A stretch of DNA of 64,000 nucleotides from Dipteronia dyeriana (taxonomy: Eukaryota > Streptophyta > Magnoliopsida > Sapindales > Sapindaceae): positions 85,057,819-85,121,818 of the forward strand of contig CM065295.1 in the NCBI GenBank assembly GCA_032871835.1. The letters run 5' to 3'. Positions 48,465-61,715 of this stretch are shown here, in pieces. Position 1 is the stretch's first letter; each line of letters starts with the position of its first letter. The notes below the pieces were generated by a model. It did no database searches. It had not been told where the DNA came from and saw nothing but the letters and a program-made list of their open reading frames with translations. The translations under genes and the position numbers were made by a program.

Positions 48465-51400
48465 ATGGCTACATTCGTCCGGACAGACACCAACAAAAGC
48501 CTGGAGACTCTGCTGGACATGGACAAATCCGCTATGGCTTCAAAGGAGGCGGCCACAGCGCTGCAGGCTCCTGCCAGGAAGCTGATTCCAGGGCAAGGAG
48601 TTGAGTTCAAGAACCTGTCTTATTGTGTCTGGAAGAAGCAGAAGAAAGATGGGGTTTGGATCAAAAAAGAAGCCTATCTTCTCGATGATATCTCTGGCCA
48701 AGCTACAAGGGGTGAAATCATGGCCATCATGGGGCCGAGTGGTGCTGGAAAATCCACTTTTCTTGATGCTTTAGCTGGTCGGATTGCTCAAGGAAGCCTT
48801 GAAGGATCTGTCAGAATTGATGGAAAGGCGGTTAGTTCTTCACATATCCACTCTACTATGCTTTTTCGATATAAATTTTCAAGTACAGACTGTCAGCATA
48901 CAAATCAACACGAATAACTCTGGATATAAATATAAGAGATGAAATGAAATTTACGTAAATTTTGATTCAAGTATTGATGAAACGGCAGGTATCAACAAGC
49001 TATATGAAGATGATATCATCTTATGTGATGCAAGACGACCAGCTATTTCCAATGCTTACAGTTTTTGAAACCTTCATGTTTGCGGCTGAGGTTAGGCTTC
49101 CTCCTTCCATTTCCAGGGATGGGAAGAAACAGAGAGTCTATGACCTTCTTGAGCAATTGGGTCTACAGGTAAAAGTCTCAAATCTCTCAAGCATTAGAAC
49201 AAAAAAAATTACCAATTAACACTTATCATTAGAGTACGTATTAAAGAGAATTACTTACCAGAAGGAGTTTAGTAAAAGACAAAAATTGTCTGAATCTCTT
49301 CATAACACACTAGCAATGTCGTGCAGAGTGCCATGCATACATATATCGGTGATGAGGGAAGGAGGGGAGTTTCTGGAGGGGAACGGAGAAGGGTTTCGAT
49401 AGGAATTGACATCATCCATAAGCCGTCACTGCTGTTCCTTGATGAACCTACTTCAGGTCTTGACTCTACAAGTGCTTATAGTGTTGTGGAAAAGGTGAAG
49501 GACATAGCTCTAGGTGGTAGCATTGTCCTCATGACCATCCACCAACCTTCTTACAGAATTCAAATGCTCCTTGACAGAATCACGGTTCTAGCAAGGTAAA
49601 AATAAAACATTCAACTTTTGAACCAAATTCTTAATATTTGCTTATTCGAAGATATTTTGTCAAGTATCCGAGACATTAGATTCAGTTCTATTAAAATGAT
49701 AAGAGCATTCTGTATTTGATTATTTGAATTTGATATGCATCTTAATGTACTGTATGAACTAACCTCGATTGAAATTAAGCTATAATTTGTGTTTATGCTT
49801 ATAAGATGTCGAAATTGTTAACAGGGGGAGGCTGGTATATATGGGAAGTCCTGTTGCCCTTCCTGCCCACCTCTCCAATTTTGGAAGGCCTGTTCCTGAT
49901 GGTGAAAACAGCCTAGAGTATCTTCTGGATGTGATCAAAGAGTATGATGAATCCAACGTAGGGCTTGAGCCACTTGTGCTCTACCAGCGTGATGGAATCA
50001 AACCTGATCAAGTAGCCAGGACTCCTGTCCCCAGAACACCAAAAACACTGAGGACTCCTTACATGAGGACCCCTGGATCCAAGCATACCCCCAGATCCAA
50101 GCATACCATTAACCTCCGCAGTCACGCTTTCTCTTCAGGAAATGGGACACCTAAACTGGACTCTAGCCAAATCGGTTACTATGATGATGATGATGATGAC
50201 AATGAGTTTGACAATTCCTTGGAGCGTAAGACTGTTGCTGCGACACCAATGAACATGCTAAGCGGTGTCTATAATCATCATTTGGCTTCTCATTTTTACA
50301 AGGATTTCTCGGTCTGGCTCTACCATGGTGTCGTAGGAACTCCTCAGGCTCATCGTCCACCGTCATGGACTCCTGCAAGAACTCCAGGAAGAACACCTGG
50401 AAAAACACCCATTTCTGGATCAAGAAGCTATATTTCAAGCCGATATTCAACTCCTCAACGAAACCCTCCTCGTCGCCCAGAAACTCCTATAGTTTATAGC
50501 ACATCAGTAGACCCTTACACTCCTTCCTATGAAGACTTTGAGACGGAAGAAGAAGTGCTTGACGAGCCAACTCATGGTTCCAAATTTGCAAACCCGTGGC
50601 TGCGGGAGGTTGCTGTCCTCTCATGGCGAACAGCACTCAATGTGGTTCGCACTCCGGAGCTCTTTCTCTCCCGTGAAATCGTGCTGACTGTAATGGCACT
50701 CATTCTGTCTTCATTTTTCAATGACTTGGGTGATTACGACTTCAAAACAATCAACAGGCTTCTCAATTTCTACATCTTTACAGTCTGCCTTGTTTTCTTC
50801 TCCTCCAATGATGCTGTCCCAACTTTCATCCAAGAAAGATTCATATTCATTAGAGAAACCTCCCACAATGCGTATCGAGCTTCCTCATATGTCATCTCCT
50901 CCCTAATAGTTTATCTCCCATTCTTTGCCATTCAAGGCTTCACATTTGCTGTTATAACCAGATTCTGGCTCAAACTCAACAGCAGTCTCTTAAACTTCTG
51001 GATGATCCTTTATGCTTCTCTCATAACAACCAATGCTTATGTAATGCTTGTTAGTGCACTTGTCCCAAGTTACATTACAGGTTATGCTGTGGTGATCGCC
51101 ACAACGGCTCTTTTCTTCCTGACATGCGGCTTCTTCTTGAAGAGACAACACATACCTATGATCTGGAGATGGCTCCATTACGTCTCTGCAATCAAGTATC
51201 CGTTTGAGGGATTGCTGATAAACGAGTTCAAAGAGTCAAATACAAAGCGCTGTTACAATGGAGATGCACAGGATCTTTCTCCCGGACCTCTAGGAGAGGT
51301 GAAATTGAGCAATCTGCATACCGGTGATCTTTTAAGACCAGATTGCATGTTAATTGGAGAAGATATAATATTCTCAATGGATATTAATATGGAGAACCTT

Positions 51401-51496
51401 TGGTATGACATACTCATCTTGCTGGCTTGGGGAGTTCTCTACCGCCTTTTCTTCTACATGGTTCTGAGATTTTATTCCAAAAATATCAGAAAATGA
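48465..51496 (+). CDS. STR: Half-size ABCG transporter STR (STUNTED ARBUSCULE)
   Basis: Four exons, 48465-48830, 48989-49168, 49327-49595 and 49825-51496, give 828 aa in the ABCG order (nucleotide-binding domain first). Walker A is GPSGAGKS (90-97), the signature VSGGE (197-201), Walker B LLFLDE (217-222) and the H-loop His is H254. A long linker (about 335-485) carries repeated RTP/TPGRTP units and an Asp run. The membrane domain starts near 555, with about six segments. The opening ([17 protein letters not shown]) and linker match STR, which with STR2 forms a transporter in the periarbuscular membrane and is thought to export lipid to arbuscular mycorrhizal fungi. STR2 is not in this window. 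All motifs are intact. Expression is expected only in arbuscule-containing root cells. The upstream in-frame ATG lies before the likely transcription start. Confidence 0.92.
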
Positions 51497-52102
51497 TTAT
51501 CCTCATCATTCCATAATCGCTTCCAGGAGTCACGACTCCTAGTTTGTACCTTCAACTTTAGAATTCAGCTAATACATCATCAATATATTAAGACAGCACA
51601 CTCTCATTACACATTTTTCATTATTATTATTATTATTATTTGTTCCTTCTTTTGGGAAAATATGGCAGTTAATGAGCTTTGTTGGAAAAAGAACACAAAG
51701 GCTTTTGTTATCTACATTGTAATTTGTAACTGACCTTTGTTCAAGATAATTAATAATACATATAAGCAGCACAGAAAGAGAAAAGTAGCGCAATAAAACT
51801 TGTGTATATATTTAAAATCATCATTATAGGCAAAAGTATACTGGATAAACTGATAAACATATGGACAGCGTGCTATGCACAAAAGTATCATCAACATCTA
51901 GCATGGCTTCTCAAATCTGAACCAGAATTCTAGAGTAAACAAGTAAAATGTTAAAGGCAACTCTTTAATAGGTTATTTTATTATGATAGCACAATTTTTT
52001 TCAAGCATTTCCCCATGGTAAACATCATTGGTAAGTTTAAACAAGAGCAAAGGGAAATTCATAATCAACTAAAAGTTCCTAGTACTAAGGACTAAATATA
52101 CA
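51497..52102. other. 3' spacer between convergent STR and TDX
   Basis: The 606 bases hold the 3' UTRs of both genes, with an (ATT)n tract at about 51620-51642. No other feature is seen. Confidence 0.6.
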
Positions 52103-55100
52103 CTAGCCTGCATGTTGGGCAATCTTCCTTTCAAGTACGCCTTTATCAGCACCAACTACTTTGTCAATTTCCTTGCCATTCTTTATGAAGAAAAAGGTCG
52201 GAACGCTGCTAACATTCCAGCGTGCAGCCACATCCCGTGCCTCATCTATGTCAACTTTCAAGAAAACAGCTTTCGGGTAATTTGAGACACAGCTTGTGTA
52301 AACAGGAGAAATGAAACGACAGGGCCCACACCATGTCGCGGTGAAGTACATGATTGCCAGGCGAGATGTCCTTGAAGCAGCATTCAACTTGCTTTCCAGT
52401 TCACTCACGGTGTGAATACTCATAACTTGTCCTGTCAATGACCAAAATAGTATAACATACCCAAGAGGCCAGCCTTTTTAAAAAAAACAAACAAACAGCA
52501 CTGGCATATTAATCTAATTCATATATCAACAGAAAGAAAAAAATTTAAGGAATTATCAAACAACTACAAGCCTCTGAAAGTTTATTAGACAAAATAAAAG
52601 TCTGAATATTAGAGGGCCTGGATTCCTCTTTGAGAATTCTGACAATTGAGGACGGAAACATGGTGAAAGAAAACTCCCTTTCACTACCCAAGGAGTATTT
52701 TGAAAAAATTCAAAGGCAAAGGCTGCTTTAAAAACAATAAGAAAAATAAAAAGATGATAGTTTTGGGTTAGAAGCACGTTTTGAAGCATGAGCAAAGTGA
52801 AATGCATGCATATATCTTCATTGATAGACAACTGATATATAGTGTGATGATTGGATAAGTGAAAGTCAGATCCCAAATGTTTACACAGAGGAATAATTAA
52901 AGAAAACTGTAAATCATCCTAAAGGAGCCGCAGGATGTGTTGTAAAGCCATAAAGAAGCAAGCCTACAATCAATTTATCAAAAATATTTTCTCTTTGACT
53001 CTCTTGACCAAGGGTGAAGACCCATACATCATATGAAAAACATAATGGTAAGGAATCAGAAGCCATACCATCCTTAAGAACAGATGAGGCAGCTCGATCC
53101 TGCAAAAAAATGAGGATAATTATAAAAACTGGAATTTTTAACATTTGTATTAGAGAACATAATAACATCATTGGAAGAAAAGTAGAGAGAGAGAGAGATA
53201 TGGTTGATTATCTAAACCCCAGCCTTAGCCCCAACAACATACCCCAATACTCTGATTTAAGACCTATAGTTCCAGCATTGTTACAGCTCTTCAAGATTAA
53301 TATCTCACACAAATGTTGAAAAGCAATGTACAGTACCAAAAATACTTGAGCGTTATTTTAATTAAGGACATCCATTCTACTTGTGTTCATTACTATTGCC
53401 TATGAAAAAGCCTACAGATAAAAAGAATGTGAAGTAAATTTCTTGATACAAAATAATCACAAGATGATGATGGTAACAGTACTTACAGCTTCAGCTTGCT
53501 GTCGTTGTTTTTCACGGTCAGCTTTTTTTAGGTCCCATTCTTTCCGCAAGCGTTCATATTTTCTTCGATGCTCTTGAATTTTGCGAGCATTAGGTTCAAC
53601 CTACAAAATCAAATATAATATTGAAACAAATATCCAGAAGCAATTAGCAACTTTTAAGAATGGTGTATCACCTTTTTGAGCACCGAACCAATCTCCTCAT
53701 CATAATCTAATTTCGACGCAACATGCAAATCATTTGCTGCTTCTTCCCACCGGCCCAACATGACCCTTGCCATTCCACGTATTTTATATCCTTTTGCTGA
53801 GTCAGGATTGATCTAAAACGTACAAAAAGTAAATTTCATTTGCATCTGTTAAGATTTGGTCTAATTACAGCCAAAATCAGTGGTCTGAGATCAATGAAAT
53901 TTTCCACATACAGACATCAAACATTGGATTATCTTGATAAAGCCAGGAAATATACAAAATCCAGACACATCCTAGATTAAACTGACACTTGTTTTGTAAC
54001 CATATATGACGAGATAGGTAACAACCTGTAAAGCTGCATTAGCATCACGGATTGCGGCATTTGGTTTTTTCAATTTAACAAAGACACCAGCTGAAAACAA
54101 GTACAGTTAAGTCATGGCCAGAAATATGGTGCAAAACTGCAAATTATATGCAGAAAATCAATACCTCGAGCGGCATACAGTATTGCTGAAATTGGGTTCA
54201 ACATTATAGCTTCTGTTAGTTGATCAATAGCTTCATCCAGCTTGCCTGAAAAACTAGAGAAGTTTGTCAAGACACTAGGTAAGACATGTTAATTTAAAGG
54301 AATTTAATCACAATCAGCTTATGTCATGCCTTCAGATATTGCACCCATCGCTTTTGACTTCGAAGCTTGAGCAGCATCCCACATTTCTTCTGTAACTTCG
54401 ACCGACGAGTCTCCCATCTGAATTGAAAGACACAAGGTGTGCCATTTCAGTTAGAAGGCCTTTGTACCTAAAAAAGCAAAAATATGGTAGGCCTAACTTC
54501 GATCCGCATATAAACTTTCTACCACTCACCTTTTGTGGAGGATCATTGTCGGGCTCCATAACATCAGTAGTATCCAACTCGATATCAGACTCAACAAAGC
54601 CATCATTATCTTCACCCAACAAATCAGCCTTCTTGGCATCATAATGTTCTCCAGCATCTGACATGTCAACACTGCTTGTTTCTTCTTTCTGTTATCAGAA
54701 CATACATTATCATAAGACCAGATCAGTCAAACTGAAGTTCTTAAATTTACAAAAAAAAAAAAAAAAAAAAAACCCAGGTATCGACTTTGTCTGAGACCGC
54801 AGCAGCATTGGTCCCAAGATCTTTTTACAATACCCAGACTGAATCATCCAATAGACTAATCAACTTCACTGTTTGAACAGCAGCACATATTGCCTAGAGC
54901 ACCCAACCTGCCGCTTACTGAGAAATTTTAACAATCAAGTACAGTATTTTCACTCTGAATGACTGTATTTACTATCACAGTATCACTCCTAATCAAAAAT
55001 TCCCTCAACTGTAAAACAGGGTAACGATTTTCTCAATTCTCCGGTCACAAACCTTCAAAGCAATTAAAACTAATCAATTCTTGACAACCTATCACCAAAA

Positions 55101-55573
55101 TTCACATGAAATACAAAGTCACACCTGAAATCAAGGCATAACAGTCTAACACTCATTTTATGCCACTCAAAATTTCTTACAATTTACAACCATCATTCTT
55201 TCATATGAATGTAATGCCCCATAGAAACCCTCAGACACTCAAAGGTCAATCTGACACGCCCAATTGTCTACTAAATTCCCAAGATAATATTTCAAGATTC
55301 TTAAACAACAAAAAAGAGATTATAAAGAAGCAATTTTGTCTCACTGGTTTGGTGGGCAATTGAGCGCCAAGACTGCAAAACAGAAAATCCAATCAAACTG
55401 AGCAGAAACAAAGAGAAACAGAAACAGAAAAGAAAAAAAAAACCCAGATAGAGAATCGGATACCTTTGGAGATATGACTTGAAGAAAGCGAGAGAGGGAT
55501 CGTGAAGAAGTGATGGGTTGGATTTGCACTGTTCGACGAGGAACTTGAGCTCTGCTATTCTTGAAGCATCCAT
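52103..55573 (-). CDS. TDX: TPR repeat-containing thioredoxin TDX
   Basis: Ten exons on the minus strand give 381 aa: 55573-55464, 55372-55345, 54688-54530, 54417-54330, 54245-54165, 54090-54026, 53812-53672, 53600-53487, 53099-53069 and 52431-52103. The order is a Hip N-terminal dimer domain ([17 protein letters not shown]), an acidic linker, three TPRs (about 105-225), a charged coiled stretch (about 232-262) and a thioredoxin domain with WCGPC at 306-310 and cis-Pro in SVPTF. TDX is a plant-specific Hip-thioredoxin fusion with disulfide reductase and chaperone activity that binds Hsp70-type partners; length agrees with Arabidopsis (380). Intron 4 starts with GC at 54329-54328, needed to keep the conserved AISEGKLDEA. 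Exon 2 is only 28 bases. Confidence 0.92.
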
Positions 55574-57178
55574 GGTTGGTATTTGTAATTGTATCTGTGT
55601 GTGTCACTCTCGAATTGTATAGAAGTTTCCAAGAACGATAAAAATGAAAGTGATTATATGCTTTTTAGTCTGAACTCTGAAGTTGGTGACGTAAATGAGG
55701 CTGCAGTCTTTTTGAATCTGATTCCCGGGCGATGTTTATTTATACGATTAGGTTTAGCTGCCACTTTCATTGTTAATACATTTTTTTAATAATTAGGATA
55801 TAAATCTCAATAATTCGAATTATATATATATTTTTTTTTTGTGTAATATTATGTGTTTGATTTTTTTCCAAAAGCCTACAAATAATTTAGTGTGAGAAGA
55901 GGGTTTAAAATTCATAATTTCAATTGATGTAACCAATAACATTTTCTCGTCAATAATAAAATATGTTAAGAAATTTTATATTGATTAAAAATGTTTCGGA
56001 TTCCTTTTTTCAAAATTTGAATAATCATTTGCATAAATGTTAAATGGTCACATGTTTTGTATCCCACTGATGAGGGAATTGATACGCATTAAATGTTAAA
56101 ACTATTTTTTTTTTCTCATCACTAAATTTGTGTTTAAAAAGTTTTTTAGCAAGAAAATGACAATAGTGAAAGATTAAAAAAAAAACCATCTAGAAAGATT
56201 TTTTCTAGTAAATATTTTATTACAAAATGACTTTTAACCATTTTAAGGCAATCAAATAATATATGGTAAGGATTGGATTTAATTAATTTAATGAGTAATT
56301 ATTTAATTCTGACAAATAAGTCACACTCAAATTAATTCTTAAAAGAATAAGAATAATTACAAAATAATAATCGATTTACACTAAAACCAAAAGATAACAT
56401 AGGACTATAGGAGTAGAAATAGCAATATACAATCAGATTGAAAAAATATGACACGGGGAACACTTGCAATGCAAGTGATCAGTCCAAACAACTTTAAACT
56501 AACATTTTCATCTTCGAAACCAAGATTCTCCGGTAACCGGAACTCAAATGTTAATCTGAACTCAACTGAACTTTGAATGATATTGTGACAAATGAACATT
56601 TTTTTTATCATATGATATAATCAAGATATGTTTTATTTTTACTCTGACTGCAAATTCCAATCAACAGAGAAAATAAACCGCAAACTCAAGGTGCCGCCAA
56701 GCATATCAAGTTAACTAAACCGTGAATCCATGACTGAGTAACCATATTGATCTTTCTATGAGATCTTGCAAATTTAAAGCTGAAAGAAAGTTATACAGGT
56801 CTCACAAGCCAACGCTTATTCTATCAATGATCTCTTCTATTTGACTGTCGCACAAAAAAAAAAAAGTTAATACAGAGACTATGGAAACAAAAAACGTAAT
56901 TCCAAAGTGTTTGAAATATTTTTACAACATAGTGGAGAGTAAAAGTTACAGACTTACAGGCGGTTCAGTGTTACCGGATGAAATAATCCGATCACAATTG
57001 AAATAAAAACAAAAAACAAAATTATACCATATATATATATATATATATGAAACTACATTAAATAAAAGTTTAAAGAATTGAGCTTACAACTGATCAAAAA
57101 TAATGTTGACAAATGCTTCTGCGTCTTACATGCGCAGTGTGCAATTCGTATTTAATCTCCCAGGTCAGACTTCAGAGT
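55574..57178. other. Spacer between TDX promoter and JAZ 3' end
   Basis: AT-rich DNA with an (AT)n tract near 57030-57048. The TDX promoter occupies the left part and the JAZ 3' UTR the right. No gene is seen. Confidence 0.5.
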
Positions 57179-60100
57179 CTATTTGACTGCCCGAAGAAGA
57201 CAAGAGCTGGAAGAATTGATGGAAAAACTTAAACCTTCACCAGGTACAAGGCTACTGTTGTCTGGAGATTTCTTACTGACATTGTAAGGCGCCGTGGTCG
57301 ACACCCTGAAAGCACAGAACAAAATTTATGGTGAGATCATTTTGCCACACTGTGAGGACAAAGTTCATTATCAAAAGGTGGATCACTCTCTAAATTACTT
57401 TTTTTGTTCTCTCCATTTAATTACTATCATTAGTGCATCAAGTCAGTAAATTAACTCAATTAACAGAGACGGACGCCCCTCACGAGCTCTGCCATGTAAC
57501 CCCACAAGACACTGTTCCCATGGTTTTGACATTCTATACCAAACTACAAACGATGGTATTCACAAATTAAGTACGTCTATAAGATACTGCAAAGCAAGCA
57601 TAAGATGAAATCAAAAAACACAAACAATGGAATGATAAAACTGGGAAAAAGTTCATCCTCATGAAGGCTCCGTTTGGAAGAGCTTCTTCAAGTACATCTT
57701 TTAGGAGTATATCTTTTAAAATAGACCTTTTACAAATAGAGCTTTTAATAGGAAGATGTTGGTCGTTTGGTTGTCAATTAAAAAAAGCTTTTATAAATGA
57801 TAAGATTATCAAAATATTCAAAAACTATTTTAAATGATAGGGTTATATTAGATTTTTTAGTGTTATTAAAAAAACTCAAAAAGATCTATTTGGAAAAGCC
57901 TTAAATTTAAACTTTTCCAAATAGACGTAAAACAGCTTTTTTAATCATCTAAAAGCTCTACTAAGTGACAACCAAACGACATTTTTTTTTAAAAGAGCTT
58001 TTTTAATTAAAAAAACTCTTGACAAGCTCTTCCAAACGGACACGAAGTCACCACAAAAGATGATCCATCATCATCGATGATAGTGGAAAATTGCTTAATC
58101 AATTAGTTTCATGGAATCTTTAGAAGAAGGAAGCGACTGTGAAAAGAAAATGTACTTGTGTCAAATTGCATAAACTTTGGAATTATTTCATGTGACCAGG
58201 ATACTTGACATAGAATATGGGTTCTTGAACATCCATTACCCATTACCCATTTTCATGTCAAAGGTAATAACAATGCCAACTCACAACATTCGGACTATTT
58301 ATATATTTAAGAAAATAAATTTCATAAACTGAGAACTCTTGGAATACCTTTCTTTGCGCTTCTCCAAAAATCGAGCCAAGGATGCTTTACGTGCCTGAGG
58401 CACAGCCCCTGAAATGACGATAATTATTTTGTTACAGTGATATCAAATAACAAGCGTAATTCAGTTACTGGAAAAAGAAAATTAAGTACAAATTTCATAG
58501 GAATTGAAGGAGCCTAGACATAAGACACAATAAATTACCTGCTGGAATCAGAATTGGAGGAGCTCCTATAGAGGTAACTGCTTTGGAAGGCTCTGGTTGA
58601 CTATTAGAAGATGCTAAAACTCCTCTAGGTAGCGCTCTAGCTATATCATTACAGCAACTAGGTCCTGCAGCGGACTGAAAACCAACATGGGATGACACAG
58701 AAATGGGGCTTGAAAGGCCTGAGCATGGCGATGTAGTATGGGAATTGTTCCCGATATAACCATCACCTATAGAAGGCATACGGATTGATACTGGATCCTG
58801 GGGTGTGGGAAGGGCTGTGCGAGGTGCTGCAGGAATTGCTGTGGGAAGTGTCATATTCTGAGTCGCGTAGGAACCATTTCCAGCCAACAACATAATAGCC
58901 TGAGCCTGGATAGAGAAGCAACGAAATGAGAAAAGGAATGTCCAGCTAATGTTTTAGTAAAGTTATCAGAAAGGTAAACAGATGAAACACATACCTTCTC
59001 AGGAGACACATCATCATAAACACATACAGAACCGTTATAGAAGATGGTCAGCTGAGCAGGTGCCCCATTGGGTTTGGAAGTATTCCTACAAAAGATATTC
59101 AATTTCATTTATAGCCATCCCGTATTTTACAACAACTCTAGTACATAGTCCTTACAATTGCATTTCAAAGATGTTAAGCTACCTAAGATCAGTAGTACCA
59201 ATGACGGAACTTGTAGAGGGTACTACAGAAACAGGGGACATGACTGGAACTCCTCCAAGATGTTGACGGTTTATGGCAGGGCTAATAACATTCTGTCCAG
59301 TGGAACCAAGGTGGGAGTGAAGAAGAGGACTGCTCATAGAAACCGAAACCGTTTGATTTGGTAGGTTGGAGACCGGAAACATCCTCGCTTCTTGAGTGCG
59401 GAGAACTTGGTGTGCATCCAAGTGTTGCAGAGAATAATAGCAGTTTCCCCCTTGCTTATCAAGAATCAATTTTTTCTGCAAACAATAGATCCAAACAAAT
59501 AAGGGAGGTAATCATTAAGAAATGACAAGGTTTACAAATAACACCAGACTACATGTAAATGTAAAAATATTCAATACAAGTAGTTTGGCTAAATTTCAAG
59601 ACCCCGAGAGAAAGGTGAAAAACCAAACCTGGATCATGCCAGAGTAGGATTTCTGGCTGGAATCAAAAGCATCAGCAGTTGACATAGACATAAACCCAGA
59701 AGAGACTTGAGGATCGTTAACGATCTTTCTTGACCTGTCTTCTTGAGCAGCCTTGAAGGACAGAAATTGAGGTATTGCAGTAACCTTGTTTGCAAAAGAT
59801 AATTGCATCCCTGAACTCTTCATCGGCACTGCAAAAACAAAAGCAAACGGAGTATTTTCAAAATGACGCATTAAGTTGAGTCCATGATTACAGTTTCCCA
59901 ATTAAACTTTACATCTAGTGACTCAACAAAAAATGCAAATATTAATAAAAAAGAACACTTAAATACCTTAAACTAAGAACTAAATAGGAATTTTACAACT
60001 TTTTGGTTGAACGACTTAAATTTCAGACCATTCTCCAAAACAATATACCGAAAAAGAATCTTGATTTTCGTGGTGGGCACTCATAAAACGTTTGTTCAAT

Positions 60101-61458
60101 ACAACTGTCAAAGCAGGAATACTTCTATAATAACCCTAAGAGAATCTCAAATTCATTAAAATATATATATATATATATTAACATCATGCAAATATGAACA
60201 TTTTCCATCTCTCTTATTTTAAAGCATCCCCCAACTCAAGATGTCTCCTAATATTATCAATTAAATAAAGAGAAACAACATTCCATCACGACTCAACCAA
60301 CCCGAATCAACGGCTACAAACCATCTATAAAATAAATTTCATCAAACTAATCATATAATATAATCATATCAATATATCATAATATTAAATTAAATGTAGG
60401 TAGTAATGGTCCAAGGCACTACGATTATTAAAATAATTCGATAAACCCTTCAAATAATATACAATTCCATGTGATAGGATCATTGTTTAATCAGATTCTA
60501 AACCATCTAATCTAAGCAAATATAATACACATTCAATTATTTTGCATTTCTCATAGTTTATAATAAACACAAATATCACCCAACCTAGCATTCATATTAA
60601 ACTAAATTATTTTTTATTAAAAGGACAACTCAACATGACACATTATTTTAACACATGAGCTATTAAAAAAATCCTCTAACACAAGTTATACCAAAAACTT
60701 CTCATGTCTGAAAATTAAAATATTAAAAAACGTTTCGAGTAAAAAAAAAAGAAACTTGACAACGATTGCACAACCAACTCGAATACAAACTGGTTTGACA
60801 CTTTGACCAAGTTAAGGAACCGATAGGTGAACACTGAACATGCAGCGCACGTTAGCCCAAACTATAAAATAAATTAAATTAAAATTTGTGAATATTTTAA
60901 CTTTAAGTAAAAAAAGAAAAGCTTCGAGTCCACTTTACGTTTTTAACCTGAATTAATTACCTCCTGGTTTTTGTTATTTAAAATAATGGACAAAATTAAA
61001 ATTAATTATACCTCCTGATTTTTGTTATTTAAAATAATGGACAAATTAAAAAATAATTATAAAAAAAATTGTTTTCGTAGGTTTTTTTATGTTAGCTTTC
61101 TCTAAACTCTGATTGGTTCCCGATAATATGAATGAAATTTTTATGTTCATGCGTTTCAAGCTACAAAAAATTCTAAAAATTAACAATAACAAAAAAACCA
61201 CAAAAAGTCGATTTTGGAATCAGATTAAATGCATCTTACGTCGTTTTTGTACGTCGATTAATCAGAAAACTCAAAATTTCATAAAACAAACTATGAATTT
61301 AATCAAATTGAGATGAAAAAAAATACAAAAAGCTGAAATTAACCCAAAAAAAAAAGAACAGAGACAAAAATACCTGATTCCTTGGAGCCATCAGAGGTCT
61401 CCTCTTTGACTGTCATCGGAGAAGCTTTGGAACCCAGACCCATGAAATCTCTCTCCAT
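57179..61458 (-). CDS. TIFY6B: JAZ3-type jasmonate ZIM-domain repressor (TIFY6B-like)
   Basis: Seven exons on the minus strand give 407 aa: 61458-61374, 59828-59629, 59475-59183, 59085-58995, 58905-58539, 58408-58348 and 57305-57179. The N-terminus MERDFMGLGSKASPMTVKEE is that of the JAZ3/JAZ4 clade. The ZIM domain (about 203-232) has TIFYNG (206-211) and recruits NINJA/TOPLESS. The Jas motif (346-373, VPQARKASLARFLEKRKER then VSTTAPY) binds MYC2-type factors and COI1 with JA-Ile, leading to degradation. Jasmonate repression in the nucleus is family knowledge. The last intron splits the Jas motif after KER, at R366. No LxLxL EAR motif is seen. JAZ3 and JAZ4 co-orthologues are not separable here. 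Confidence 0.92.
57666..58043. mobile_element. MITE in the JAZ Jas intron
   Basis: The ends are inverted: ggctccgtttggaagagctt on the left, and the reverse of the right end gives gtgtccgtttggaagagctt; 17 bases (tccgtttggaagagctt) match exactly. Both sides are flanked by gaa, a possible 3-bp target duplication. Subterminal aaaagctcttttaa-like words repeat inside. At 378 bp with no ORF it is non-autonomous. It lies wholly inside the intron at 57306-58347. Confidence 0.8.
60953..61045. repeat. Short tandem duplication in JAZ intron 1
   Basis: Two units near 60953-61003 and 61004-61045 share 'acctcctg.tttttgttattt' followed by aaaataatggacaaa. They lie in the 1.5-kb first intron of the JAZ gene. 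An (AT)n tract is also present at about 60160-60179. Confidence 0.8.
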
Positions 61459-61660
61459 CTCAAAACATACAACAATTGAATTCCAGCTGAAGAATCTTCT
61501 CTGTAAACCGACCAAGAAAACGCTTGGAGAGAGAGGATATTTTAAAGTGTGATATCAATCACATGGTGAGAAGAGGACAGTCGGATTTGTCATTTGTAAA
61601 AAAGATTCGATCCTGACCGGGTGGTCCGGTTCGGTGACCGGTATTTGCCGGTGGAGAGAG

Positions 61661-61666
61661 CACGTG
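61661..61666. promoter_or_regulatory. G-box 1 in JAZ promoter
   Basis: Perfect CACGTG in gcacgtgcg, 203 bases upstream of the JAZ ATG (minus-strand gene). MYC2-type bHLH factors bind this core. Confidence 0.55.
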
Positions 61667-61715
61667 CGTCACCAAACTCTCGGCCTCGAGTGAGCTTTAA
61701 TGACGGGCGTGTTGA

